A stretch of DNA of 64,000 nucleotides from Paraburkholderia panacisoli (GTDB lineage Bacteria; Pseudomonadota; Gammaproteobacteria; Burkholderiales; Burkholderiaceae). Of this stretch, positions 1 through 8,062 are shown piece after piece. Both the position numbers and the translations under genes were made by a program. The stretch spans positions 186,001 to 250,000 of the forward strand of contig NZ_VTUZ01000005.1 in the NCBI RefSeq assembly GCF_008369935.1, given 5' to 3'. Each line of letters opens with the position of its first letter. Within the stretch, counting starts at the first letter, position 1. The notes below the pieces were generated by a model that was not told the DNA's origin, did no database searches, and saw only the letters and a program-made list of their open reading frames with translations.

Positions 1-1712
1 CGGCTTTTTTATTGGTGATCGCGCCGCTAGTTGCGTCGGCTCAGTCCTATCCGGCGCCGACTTTCGGCAGTCTCGTTCTCCAGAATCCGCTCACCCCGGC
101 CAATGGCGGCACGGGCGCGACGACGTCCACGGGTACTGGCTCGGTCGTGCTGTCGAACTCTCCCACATTCACGACGCCCAATCTCGGCACGCCGTCCGCG
201 GTGACGCTGACCCACGGCACGGGCCTGCCTATCTCGACGGGTGTATCTGGCCTCGGGTCTGGTGTTGCGACTGGCCTGGCCAATGGCGTCACCGGTTCGG
301 GCTCGCCCGTGCTTGCCACATCGCCGACGCTGACGAGTCCCGCACTCGGCACACCTTCGGCGGTTACGCTCACGAACGGCATAGGCTTGCCAATCGCGAC
401 TGGCGTCTCCGGACTGGGAACGGGCGTAGCAACCGGCCTCAGCAATGCCGCAACGGGTTCGGGTGGGCCCGCATTGTCGGGATCGCCGACGTTCACCGGC
501 ACCGTAACCAATAACAGCGCTGGTAATTCGTTGACGATTGGTGGATCGACCCCAGTAAATGGCAGCCCTGGTACGTTCTTCTATCCGACATACTTCGGCA
601 ATGCGGGGACGGGCGTTGCGGCGAAATTCAATCGCATGCAAGTCGGGACTGAAGCTCTCAGCAGCCTTGATCTGATCACGGGCAACAATCAAACGACATC
701 CTCCTGGGTTTCATCCTGGCTCCCCGCAGCAATGCCTTTTGCATCGATTGCAGTCACCAGCCAAATCGGCGTCAATGCAATTGTGGCGGCTTCTCGCACC
801 AGCGACTATCGCACGTGGACAGGTGGCGCGAGCGGGGGCGCGGGCAGTTATTTCTTCGCCTTGAACGATGACACGGGCACAGGCAATCCGATCGCGTGTG
901 GCTTGTGTGGCGTTGTGATGCGTGCGTCGGGCGTAACGGGTATCTCGCTCAATCAGTTGGACGTCAGCAACTTCGGGTCGGTAGTTGACGCCACGCCAAA
1001 TGGAGGCGTCGTAGGAGGCACGACATTCGGCCTTGGCATCACGGCGGGCGCGTATTACAACACTCTCAACAATGCCACAGCGGCCATCTATATAGGTGAC
1101 GGGCAGAACGCGAAATTCCGCAAGGGGATCATTTTCTTCGCCGGCACGAATAGCGGCCTGGACACGAGCGTCGGCGCTGGTGGTGGTGGTGTTGCTATCG
1201 AGATGGGAACGGGGCAGTCCCTTCGATGGCTTGACAATACCAACGCGGTTAAAGCGGAAATGTGGGGGACTTCGACCGGCGTAGCCATTCCGCAAGGTCT
1301 GAACGGCGTGACGAACGGCGTAGCAGCAACGGCGGGGAACATCGGCGAGTATCAACCGGCAAACACCACCGGCACGTCTCTTACAACGAATACGCCCGCC
1401 AACTGCGCGAGCAAGTCTCTCACGGCGGGGGATTGGGACGTGTGGGGTACGGTTACCCTTGTTCCTGCGGGGACTACTACTGTGGCGGCTCTGTATGGTG
1501 GTATCAGCACGACATCGGCCACCCTTCCATCGCTAGGTAACTATGCGGACATTGTCGCGACATTTGCGACCGGTCAAATACAGACTCTTTCTGTCCCGAT
1601 GCAGATAGTCAATGTATCTAGTCCGACAACTGTATACGTAGTAGGTCAGGCTTCATTCGGTGCGAGCACTGCGACTTGCAACGGTAACCTTTACGCTCGA
1701 CGTCGCCATTGA
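1..1712 (+). CDS. Phage tail-fibre-like repeat protein (5' end missing)
   Basis: The reading frame is open from the left edge, and the residues AFLLVIAPLVASAQS look like the end of a signal peptide, so the true start lies upstream and the TTG at 12 is not the start. Residues about 25-175 hold tandem repeats of roughly 55 residues built on the pattern GTPSAVTLTxGxGLPIxTG and SGLGxGVATGL, a repeat common in phage tail fibres. The C-terminal part is unlike the repeats and may form the receptor-binding tip. At least 566 residues are present. The role as a fibre is inferred from repeat type and gene neighbourhood. The next gene downstream is a cargo acyltransferase. Confidence 0.8.
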   Translation, partial: AFLLVIAPLVASAQSYPAPTFGSLVLQNPLTPANGGTGATTSTGTGSVVLSNSPTFTTPNLGTPSAVTLTHGTGLPISTGVSGLGSGVATGLANGVTGSGSPVLATSPTLTSPALGTPSAVTLTNGIGLPIATGVSGLGTGVATGLSNAATGSGGPALSGSPTFTGTVTNNSAGNSLTIGGSTPVNGSPGTFFYPTYFGNAGTGVAAKFNRMQVGTEALSSLDLITGNNQTTSSWVSSWLPAAMPFASIAVTSQIGVNAIVAASRTSDYRTWTGGASGGAGSYFFALNDDTGTGNPIACGLCGVVMRASGVTGISLNQLDVSNFGSVVDATPNGGVVGGTTFGLGITAGAYYNTLNNATAAIYIGDGQNAKFRKGIIFFAGTNSGLDTSVGAGGGGVAIEMGTGQSLRWLDNTNAVKAEMWGTSTGVAIPQGLNGVTNGVAATAGNIGEYQPANTTGTSLTTNTPANCASKSLTAGDWDVWGTVTLVPAGTTTVAALYGGISTTSATLPSLGNYADIVATFATGQIQTLSVPMQIVNVSSPTTVYVVGQASFGASTATCNGNLYARRRH

Positions 1713-1841
1713 CCCTTGGGCTGCGCCGACTTTCTGGCGCAGCGGATACGCGCAGACAAGATAGACCAGATCAATTTTTGCGCGTCGCCAGGACTAAATT
1801 CCGTGTAGCATTCACCTCCATTCGATCGGAGGTTGGATGCC

Positions 1842-2936
1842 ATGAAGCAGGAAAAGTTGGATTTTGTGAGCGCATTGAGGGGGCTGGCGGCATGCTATGT
1901 CGCATTATTTCACCTCCCGCATCTCGCTGGGCTCCTAATTCCATCGTGGTTCCAGCCGTTTTCGGATGCGGGAATGTCGGCGGTGAGCTTGTTCTTTGTC
2001 ATCAGCGCATTCACGCTATGCATGTCGACGGCCTCGCGCGCTGAAGAGAATGCGCCGATCCGAAACTTCCTCATGAGGCGTTTTTTTCGGATCGCGCCAC
2101 TCTTCTATATCTGGATCGTTCTTGGGTGCGTCCGAGATTATTTAGTTTACGGCACCATTCACAGCGAGAAGGATGTCCTTCTGAATGCGACATTCTTGTT
2201 CAACTTCTCGCCGTCGACCGTTGAGGGCATTCCTTGGGCAGCGTGGACCTTGGGCGTCGAGATGGTCTTCTATGTACTTTTCCCGTGGATTTTCCGAGCT
2301 CTGAGTGACTTCGGGAGGGCATTCCTTGCGCTTGCCGTGACGGGACTCGTGGGCATCTGGTGGGAATCAGCAATGCACGCCGTTCCCGGCCCGTTCTGGA
2401 TGTTTGGGTTTCTGTCTCGCCTGCCGATCTTCATCCTTGGCATCTGCGTCTATCACCTATATGTGAGCGCGCGCCGATGGAGCCAGGAAGCAAAGCGCTA
2501 TGCTGGATGCATTGCGCTCGGTTCGGGCGTCTTTTGGTACATGGCGATTGCCTACCGGAGCCCATCCGAACCACTCCTTCCGCTCGACTATCAGCAAGCG
2601 CTGTCATGGGCATCGATCGCCTTCGGTCTGTCGCAAGTCGGCGGCCGGTTCGTTGCGAACCGGGTAACAAATTTCATGGGTGACATCAGCTATTCGTTTT
2701 ACCTTACGCACGCGACGGTGTTCAACCTGATGGCTGCGGTATTCGCGTGGGTTATCGTCCATTCTGGTATGCATCAATACGGCCTCTTCGTTTGTTATGC
2801 GATCGGCACTTTTGTCGTCGCCGGGCTGTCGTATGCTCAATACCGGCTCGTAGAGCAGCGTGGAATCCGCTTCGGGTCTCGGCTTATTCGCCGGCTTGAG
2901 TCGCGCGCCCCTATCGAGCGAGCGGCCCCTGAATGA
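1842..2936 (+). CDS. Membrane acyltransferase (acyltransferase 3 / OafA type), phage cargo
   Basis: This is an integral membrane O-acyltransferase expected to move an acetyl group from the cytoplasm onto a surface sugar, for example O-antigen. The N-terminus has the family signature FVSALRGLAACYVALFH, in which the His and the RGLA block are typical of acyltransferase 3 proteins; about ten hydrophobic segments follow. GGAGG at 1828-1832 lies nine bases before the ATG at 1842, whereas the upstream TTG at 1833 directly abuts the ribosome-binding site and cannot be used. The product is 364 residues, normal for the family. Carriage in a prophage suggests serotype (lysogenic) conversion; the acceptor is unknown. 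Confidence 0.88.
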   Translation: MKQEKLDFVSALRGLAACYVALFHLPHLAGLLIPSWFQPFSDAGMSAVSLFFVISAFTLCMSTASRAEENAPIRNFLMRRFFRIAPLFYIWIVLGCVRDYLVYGTIHSEKDVLLNATFLFNFSPSTVEGIPWAAWTLGVEMVFYVLFPWIFRALSDFGRAFLALAVTGLVGIWWESAMHAVPGPFWMFGFLSRLPIFILGICVYHLYVSARRWSQEAKRYAGCIALGSGVFWYMAIAYRSPSEPLLPLDYQQALSWASIAFGLSQVGGRFVANRVTNFMGDISYSFYLTHATVFNLMAAVFAWVIVHSGMHQYGLFVCYAIGTFVVAGLSYAQYRLVEQRGIRFGSRLIRRLESRAPIERAAPE

Positions 2937-2975
2937 ATTGCCCCGCGCGAAAACCTAACGCGAAGATCGACAACC

Positions 2976-2998
2976 AGCCGCCTTTCGGCGGCTTTTTT
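2976..2998 (+). terminator. Rho-independent terminator after the acyltransferase
   Basis: Arms AGCCGCC and GGCGGCT around a TTTC loop are followed by five further T residues. It sits between the acyltransferase and the convergent SGNH hydrolase gene. Confidence 0.85.
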
Positions 2999-3011
2999 AC
3001 GCAAGGCGCCG

Positions 3012-3818
3012 CTAATGCATCGCCGATTGCAGCCTGTAAGCCACAAGCTCACCCAAGATCTGATGCCCCAAGTCATTCGGGTGAATCGGATCTTGAGTTA
3101 TGTCGATTGCATTAAGCTGACCCGCCGCTTCCTCGGGCAGAAGCGCATTCTTCAAACTGACATACGGCAGGTTGAATTCCTGCTCGACCGGGACGTGCCA
3201 GTCCTGCGCGTTGTGCCCTGAGCGGTCCATCACGGCGAGCATCACGACGGCCGGATGTGACGGTGCATTCAGGATCTGCTGCACGAGGTCGCGATAGCTC
3301 GCTGTGCTGTTGCTGTCCCACTGGTCGTTCACGTCGAAATCGACGATCACGAAGTCGGGGTTGTATTTCAGCACGTCGTTCTGGACCCGCTGCGCGCCGA
3401 AGGTCGAATCGGTCTGGCCGATGCCGGCATTGATCAGTGTCATCTTTGACTGCGGGAACGTCGCCTGCCACCAGCCGAATACGCGGTTGACATAGCAGAA
3501 CTGCGGCTGGGTGCACCATGCGCCTTGGGTAACGCTTCCGCCAATCGCCGCAATGGTGATGGGCTGGCCTGATTGGGCCTTGGCTATGACCGCCTTGATT
3601 CGGGTGTCGTCGCCATAGTTGACCACCGAACGATTGAGGACTGACGCGTCGACGATGCAGGTCGGCTTGGCCGCGGGATCGCTGATGAGGCATGGGTTGC
3701 CGGCCGCTTGCGTGGATGGCGCAGCACTTGGGGCCGAGTCGCCGCCACCGCCGCCACATGCGGTCAGCGCGCAGACGAGCGCAATCCCCACGGCTGTGGC
3801 CGTGATATGCTTGAACAT
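3012..3818 (-). CDS. Lipoprotein with SGNH/GDSL hydrolase domain
   Basis: This is a predicted exported esterase or deacylase. The first 21 residues form a lipoprotein signal with lipobox LTAC, followed by a GGGGG linker, so it should be anchored in a membrane facing the periplasm or surface. The hydrolase domain shows block I GGSVTQG with the nucleophile Ser, a block around NAGIGQTDS, block III DFDVND, and block V DPIHPND with the catalytic Asp and His. Length (268 residues) fits. AAGGGAAG precedes the ATG. It converges with the acyltransferase, separated only by a terminator, so the two may act in opposite directions on the same acylated surface polymer; that link is inference. Confidence 0.85.
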   Translation of the reverse strand: MFKHITATAVGIALVCALTACGGGGGDSAPSAAPSTQAAGNPCLISDPAAKPTCIVDASVLNRSVVNYGDDTRIKAVIAKAQSGQPITIAAIGGSVTQGAWCTQPQFCYVNRVFGWWQATFPQSKMTLINAGIGQTDSTFGAQRVQNDVLKYNPDFVIVDFDVNDQWDSNSTASYRDLVQQILNAPSHPAVVMLAVMDRSGHNAQDWHVPVEQEFNLPYVSLKNALLPEEAAGQLNAIDITQDPIHPNDLGHQILGELVAYRLQSAMH

Positions 3819-3901
3819 GATTCGCTTCCCTTACGTGAGAGTTGGGGTTTCGGGTCAAACAGCGCCTCGCTCGGTTGCCGCCGATGCGGGGCGCTCCTGT
3901 T

Positions 3902-4669
3902 TTAAGCTGCGTCTTTTCCCAATGCCGGAATCACTTCCGCCGACCACTTGATCTGCTGGATTGGAACGCCGCTTCCGTGCTTCTTGCCGGTGTCGTAGAT
4001 CCGCGCGAAGTCCTTGCCGGCGTCCGTCACTTCCCAGTGCTCGCCGCGCTTCATCTGGAAGCCGGATTCAGCGAGAAGCAGGTTCATGCCGCGCGCCGAC
4101 GTACCGATCTGCTTGCCGAGTTCGGTTGGCGTGTAGTACTTCGATTCCTGATTGGCCGCGGTGATGTGCGTTTGGCCCATGAGCTGGAGTACGTTGGTTC
4201 CTGAGACAGCCTGCACTGCCTGGTTTGCGCTGATCGCGGCGGCCTGCTTGTCGCAGCCGATCAAAGTGGCGACCCCGAAGAATGACGGGAACAACTGAGC
4301 GGCGTCGCGGATCTCGGACAATGTAGCGGGTGATTTTTCGGTGTGTGCCGATTTAGCTCGGCGCTCGCACTCAAGGAAGTAGTCGCGGACCTCGAAGCCC
4401 TTGTCGCTGCCGCTCATCATCGCAATGTGCTTTGATGCGTCGATGGTCAGCGTGTATTCCTTGCGCGGGCGACCTCCAGAAAGGTTTTCTACCTGTTCGT
4501 AGGAAAGGTAGTCCCGGCCCTCAACGAGACGGGCGCGTTTGATCTGGTCGCGCATCCACTGGTTGAAGTCTCGCGAGATACCAAGGAATGCATACAACTC
4601 ACGCGCATCGGCGGATTGAACGGTTTGGCCACCGATGTTGCTGCTTGAAATACTGATAAGATTCGACAC
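3902..4669 (-). CDS. Phage antirepressor (AntA/AntB family)
   Basis: The protein is expected to inactivate a phage repressor and favour induction. The N-terminal AntA domain includes QTVQSADARELYAFLG, FNQWMRDQIKRARL and DYFLECERRAK. The C-terminal half has a second DNA- or protein-binding module (YYTPTELGKQIGTSARGMN and EVTDAGKDFARIY), as in KilAC-like antirepressor tails. The open frame extends upstream, but a GTG at 4669 preceded by GAAGGAAAC gives the family-typical N-terminus (VSNLISISS); the resulting product is 255 residues. It lies downstream of a GIY-YIG gene in a leftward unit whose promoter overlaps a candidate Arc operator. Confidence 0.85.
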   Translation of the reverse strand: MSNLISISSSNIGGQTVQSADARELYAFLGISRDFNQWMRDQIKRARLVEGRDYLSYEQVENLSGGRPRKEYTLTIDASKHIAMMSGSDKGFEVRDYFLECERRAKSAHTEKSPATLSEIRDAAQLFPSFFGVATLIGCDKQAAAISANQAVQAVSGTNVLQLMGQTHITAANQESKYYTPTELGKQIGTSARGMNLLLAESGFQMKRGEHWEVTDAGKDFARIYDTGKKHGSGVPIQQIKWSAEVIPALGKDAA

Positions 4670-4722
4670 GTTGTTTCCTTCGTTTTGGTTGCGACACAGG
4701 CCCTGAACGTAATCCGCCAAGA

Positions 4723-5160
4723 TCACGCGTTCGGGGCCTTTTCTTTTTGTCCTTCGATTTCGCGGAGTTTCCGCAGGGCGGCGACAAGCTCGATGTTCTT
4801 CGAAGTTCCATTCCGAGTGGCCTTGTCTTGCAGCCAATCGTCGACATCCTTTGGGATTCGATACATTGACCGGACGCGATCATCACCCCCACCTAGCGGC
4901 ATGATCACGTTGTGCTTGGGACCGAACTTGGCTATGTACCTTGCCTCGACTTCGTTGAGATTGTCTTCTGGGCACTCAATAACGAAGTACGAATCGAACA
5001 TCTTCCCTGCATCATTCAGATGACTGCCGATGCGAAGATTGCAATTGATCGACTGCCCCACGTACACGATTTCTCCGGCTCTCATCAAGACATATACGCC
5101 GCAAGTCTTCTTGACCGACTGGGCTAGTCCTGCGATGTGCTCGGCGCTCAATGAATTCAT
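4723..5160 (-). CDS. GIY-YIG nuclease-domain protein
   Basis: Residues about 20-40 contain the GIY-YIG core, seen here as GVYVLMRAGEIVYVGQS. The domain then continues with a conserved R and a later Glu (NEVEARYIAKFG). GGAGA lies eight bases before the ATG. Total length is 145 residues; the C-terminal part (IPKDVDDWLQDKATRNGTSKN) resembles a short DNA-binding helix pair. Such genes are common mobile passengers in phages. It is the first gene of the leftward antirepressor unit, 54 bases ahead of the antirepressor start. Whether it cuts DNA or has a regulatory use is unknown. Confidence 0.75.
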   Translation of the reverse strand: MNSLSAEHIAGLAQSVKKTCGVYVLMRAGEIVYVGQSINCNLRIGSHLNDAGKMFDSYFVIECPEDNLNEVEARYIAKFGPKHNVIMPLGGGDDRVRSMYRIPKDVDDWLQDKATRNGTSKNIELVAALRKLREIEGQKEKAPNA

Positions 5161-5172
5161 CTAGGTTTCTCC

Positions 5173-5228
5173 GTGCTATGATTTGTGCTACCACGGTGAT
5201 ATAGTAGCACCGTACTAGTACATGTCAA
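5173..5228. promoter_or_regulatory. Leftward promoter with Arc-like operator
   Basis: On the minus strand TTGACA (5223-5228) is followed after 16 bases by TACTAT (5201-5206), a good sigma-70 promoter for the GIY-YIG and antirepressor genes. Over it lie an inverted repeat GTGCTAC (5185-5191) and GTAGCAC (5204-5210), a further GTGCTAT (5173-5179) and the palindrome GTACTAGTAC (5212-5221). The TAGTAG/GTGC words recall the P22 Arc operator. The divergent gene encodes an Arc-like protein, so repression by it is the simple reading (inference). Confidence 0.65.
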
Positions 5229-5250
5229 GCATCTCTCAGGAGAAATTTTT

Positions 5251-5460
5251 ATGGCTCGGTCAGACCCGCAGGTGAATATCCGAATGCCCCAAGAGCTAAA
5301 GGACCGACTAGAAGCGGCCACGACAGAGACAAACCGATCGCTCAATGGCGAGATACTTGAGCGTCTGGAGCGCTCATTTGATGCGCCCACCGTCGAGATA
5401 GGCGAGGCATCGTTAGACGCGATAGAAGCCCGATTACGACATGCGCTTAAGCATAAGTAG
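5251..5460 (+). CDS. Arc-family ribbon-helix-helix repressor
   Basis: The 69-residue protein has the ribbon-helix-helix layout: a DNA-contacting strand (DPQVNIRMP), helix A (QELKDRLEAATTETN) and helix B starting at the family motif RSLNGEILERLE. This matches Arc-type phage repressors, which bind as dimers of dimers. AGGAGA lies seven bases before the ATG. It is divergent from the GIY-YIG/antirepressor unit, with inverted repeats in the shared region, so it probably represses that unit and perhaps itself. The short C-terminal extension (EASLDAIEARLRHALK) may aid oligomerisation. Confidence 0.85.
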   Translation: MARSDPQVNIRMPQELKDRLEAATTETNRSLNGEILERLERSFDAPTVEIGEASLDAIEARLRHALKHK

Positions 5461-5485
5461 ACGGCTAGATTTCTAGCCGACCCAC

Positions 5486-5510
5486 AAGCCGCCCACCGAG
5501 GCGGCTTTTT
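5486..5510 (+). terminator. Terminator after the Arc-like gene
   Basis: Arms AAGCCGCC and GGCGGCTT around a six-base loop are followed by TTT. A smaller hairpin (CGGCTAGA/TCTAGCCG, 5462-5479) precedes it. Confidence 0.8.
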
Positions 5511-5529
5511 ACGTCCAGACCAAACCAAC

Positions 5530-5551
5530 AGCCGCCATCGAGCGGCTTTTT
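5530..5551 (+). terminator. Second terminator-like hairpin before the holin
   Basis: Arms AGCCGC and GCGGCT enclose CATCGA and are followed by TTTT. Two terminators in tandem insulate the regulatory region from the lysis genes. Confidence 0.65.
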
Positions 5552-5567
5552 CATTTCCGGGGCATCC

Positions 5568-5786
5568 ATGACCATCGGCGACCAAGCCGCAGACCTCGCG
5601 CGCAGCGACATCGTAGCCAGCGCCGCGAAGGCGCTTCCTCCTGTCTCGGTGGCAAGTGCCACGCTGCTTGGCATTCCGCTGGCGGACTGGGTTCTTCTTC
5701 TGACGGCGGTCTACACGCTGCTTCAGATCATCGTCTTTGTCCGCGACAAGTTCTGGCGTCAACGCAGGAAGCATCGAAAGGAGTGA
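5568..5786 (+). CDS. Phage holin-like small membrane protein
   Basis: The 72-residue protein has a polar N-terminus, a hydrophobic stretch from about residue 26 to 57 (including LLGIPLADWVLLLTAVYTLL) and a basic tail RDKFWRQRRKHRKE. This is the layout of small holins that let endolysin reach the cell wall. It ends three bases before the lysozyme gene, so the pair forms a lysis cassette. The family cannot be named from the sequence alone; function rests on shape and neighbour. Confidence 0.7.
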   Translation: MTIGDQAADLARSDIVASAAKALPPVSVASATLLGIPLADWVLLLTAVYTLLQIIVFVRDKFWRQRRKHRKE

Positions 5787-5789
5787 GTC

Positions 5790-6233
5790 ATGAGCATGCA
5801 GGTCTCCCCCGCTGGCGTAGCGCTTACCAAATCAATGGAGGGCTGTTCATTGACGGCCTACCCTGATCCGGCAAGCGGTGGCTCTCCGTTCACCTGTGGC
5901 TATGGCCATACAGGTTCAGACGTGAAGCCGGGGATGACCATCACGCAGGCCAAGGCCGACGCATGGCTTGACTATGACATTGCCCGCTCCGCCCAGATCG
6001 TCAACTCGCTGGTTCATGTCTATCTCAACCAGAACCAGTTTGATGCACTCGTTGATTTTGTCTTCAATGTCGGCGCGGGCAATTTCCGATCGTCCACCCT
6101 GCTCCGCCTCGTCAATGCGGGCAGCTTCGCCGCGGCGGCAGACCAGTTTCCTCGGTGGACTCAAGCCGCAGGAAAGGTCATGCCCGGACTCGTGAAGCGT
6201 CGCGAAGCCGAGCGCGCTTTGTTTGTCTCATAA
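5790..6233 (+). CDS. Endolysin, T4-type lysozyme (GH24)
   Basis: The enzyme cleaves the glycan strands of peptidoglycan at the end of the lytic cycle. The family active-site run is visible near the N-terminus: MEGCSLTAYPD with the catalytic Glu, then TCGYGHT with the conserved Thr, and later the NQFDALVDFVFNVG and LVKRREAERALF blocks of RrrD-like lysozymes. It is 147 residues, typical in size. No signal peptide or signal-anchor is seen at the N-terminus, so release should depend on the adjacent holin. GAAAGGAG precedes the start. Confidence 0.92.
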   Translation: MSMQVSPAGVALTKSMEGCSLTAYPDPASGGSPFTCGYGHTGSDVKPGMTITQAKADAWLDYDIARSAQIVNSLVHVYLNQNQFDALVDFVFNVGAGNFRSSTLLRLVNAGSFAAAADQFPRWTQAAGKVMPGLVKRREAERALFVS

Positions 6234-6309
6234 ATTATTCGCCACACGAATATTCGCCGTTTATTCGTCTCACGCATAAACACTTCCTAGCCGTCTAGGG
6301 CTTCGATCC

Positions 6310-8052
6310 ATGACACAAGTTGTTGTTGTCCTTACGACAGGCAGCTCGTGGACGAACCCTGCCGGTGTCACCAAGGCCGATCTGGTAGAGGTCTGGGGCC
6401 GTGGCGGTAACACCGGCACGAGCAGCACGTCCGCGACGGCTGGCGCTGGCACGGGTGGTTACTCGTCCGCGGCGAACGTCACGCTCTCCGGTTCGACCAC
6501 TGCCTATGTGCTGGGCACGACCTCGGGCGCTGCGTCCTACTTCGGTGGCACCAGTCTCGCCACCTCCCTGGTCGGCGCGAACGGCACGGTTGACGTCGCA
6601 GGCGGCTCGACCACTGGTGGCGCGGGCGCATCGATAACTGGTGCGGTTGGCACGACCAAGCTCCCCGGTGTGGCCGGCGGTGCGGCGAACACTACGGGTC
6701 AACATGGCGGCGGCGGGGGTGGTGCACCGGGGCCATCAGGCGCCGGTACAGTCGGCGGTGCTGCAACCTCAACAACGCCTGGAGCTGGTGGCGCAAGCTC
6801 TAGCGGTGCAACAGGCGGTGCTGCGGGATCGGGCACAACCGGCAATGGCGGTGCGGGAACATCGAACGCGAGTGGAGGCAGTGGCGGGGGCGGTGGCAAC
6901 GGCGCAGGCAGTTCAAGCCAGGGCGGGACCGCTGGCTCACCTGGGGCGGGTGCTGGTGGTAACGGCATCGGTGCGGCAGCTCCGGTCGCAGGGGGCGGGC
7001 CCCAAATCAGAATCACGTACACGATTCCATCGGCCGTCACGTCATCCGGGTTTGATGCTACGACCGGAAGTGCGCCGATTGGTGGCAGTGGACCGGCCCA
7101 AGCGAGTGCGTTTGATGCTGTCTTTGCTGCGGTGCTCGTCGGCGGGTCGATCAGCCTCGGCACTATCACTGCACTCAATGCGGTTAGCGGTGCGGTCGCC
7201 ATTCGCGGCACCAGCATCGTTTCGGCCATCGCGCTCGAAGCGTCAAGCGGGACAGTTGCCATTGCGGGAACGACTTCGCTATCGGCATCGGCTCTCGACG
7301 CAACCACATCGAATACCGCTGTCGTCGGCCGCGGTGCGATTGCAACAACAGCGCTTGATGCCGTCGCGGGCAACGCGACCGTCTCTGGTCTAGGTGGCGT
7401 CACGTCGACTTCGCTCGAGGCTGTCACTGCGTCTGTGGCCTCATCCGGCTCGGGCGCGATAAGTGCCGGGGCCAATGATGTCACCTCAGCCAGTGTCCTC
7501 GACGGGGGCTCTGCTGGCATCACTGCATCAGGCCTGAATGCAACCTCGGCCAACGTGGCCATCTGGGCGCCCGGTGCCGGGTCGATTCAGGTCAGCGCCC
7601 GCGTCGCAACGGCAGGCTCGGTATCGGTTGCCGGGCTCGCATCGGTCGCACTCGCCGCGCTTGATGGCGTGGCCGGGACGCTCGCCATCGGCGGCGCCGG
7701 GAAGATCAGTGCCGCAGCCAATGACGCGACGTTCGCGGCGCCTTCGATCAGTGGAAATGGCCGTGTCTCTGCTATTGCGCTCAATGCCGCCGTATCGGGC
7801 GTCGTCATCTCAGGCGGCACGCCCCAAGCACTCATCTCTGTTTCCGCATTAAACGCGACGGCTTCCAGCACTCGCGTGTATCCCTTCCGCACTCCCGAAA
7901 ACGTGGCGACGGTCCCGGCTGAATCGCGGGTCGCAGGCGTCGCAAGTGAAATTCGCACTACAGCAGTACCTAATGAAATACGCACTACGGCTGTTCAACC
8001 TGAATCCAGAATCTCGGCGGTAGCGGCTCAGTCCCGCATCGCCACCGCATAA
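6310..8052 (+). CDS. Glycine-rich, repeat-containing phage fibre protein
   Basis: The 580-residue protein starts with a strand-rich segment (VVVLTTGSSWTNPAGVTKADLVEVWGRGG) typical of glycine-rich phage fibre domains. It is followed by a Gly/Ala/Ser-rich region to about residue 235. The middle (about 245-525) consists of some thirteen imperfect repeats of 20-23 residues around ALDAxxGxxxIxGxGxISA. The C-terminus has five nine-residue units such as VASEIRTTA and VPNEIRTTA. No enzyme motif is seen. A structural or adhesive role in the virion is inferred from composition and the adjoining tail genes. Confidence 0.75.
   Translation: MTQVVVVLTTGSSWTNPAGVTKADLVEVWGRGGNTGTSSTSATAGAGTGGYSSAANVTLSGSTTAYVLGTTSGAASYFGGTSLATSLVGANGTVDVAGGSTTGGAGASITGAVGTTKLPGVAGGAANTTGQHGGGGGGAPGPSGAGTVGGAATSTTPGAGGASSSGATGGAAGSGTTGNGGAGTSNASGGSGGGGGNGAGSSSQGGTAGSPGAGAGGNGIGAAAPVAGGGPQIRITYTIPSAVTSSGFDATTGSAPIGGSGPAQASAFDAVFAAVLVGGSISLGTITALNAVSGAVAIRGTSIVSAIALEASSGTVAIAGTTSLSASALDATTSNTAVVGRGAIATTALDAVAGNATVSGLGGVTSTSLEAVTASVASSGSGAISAGANDVTSASVLDGGSAGITASGLNATSANVAIWAPGAGSIQVSARVATAGSVSVAGLASVALAALDGVAGTLAIGGAGKISAAANDATFAAPSISGNGRVSAIALNAAVSGVVISGGTPQALISVSALNATASSTRVYPFRTPENVATVPAESRVAGVASEIRTTAVPNEIRTTAVQPESRISAVAAQSRIATA
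7864..8049 (+). repeat. C-terminal nine-residue coding repeats
   Basis: After the 20-23-residue repeats the reading frame ends in consecutive nonapeptides: VPAESRVAG, VASEIRTTA, VPNEIRTTA, VQPESRISA and VAAQSRIAT. Two adjacent units are nearly identical at the DNA level (gaaattcgcactacagcagta and its neighbour differ at few sites when compared in parts). The period suggests a beta-solenoid or zipper-like stalk. Confidence 0.6.
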
Positions 8053-8062
8053 GGAGCGAGCG

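Noticed and set aside
1833..1841. TTG start for the acyltransferase
   Set aside because: It directly follows the GGAGG site with no spacing; the ATG at 1842 has the correct distance.
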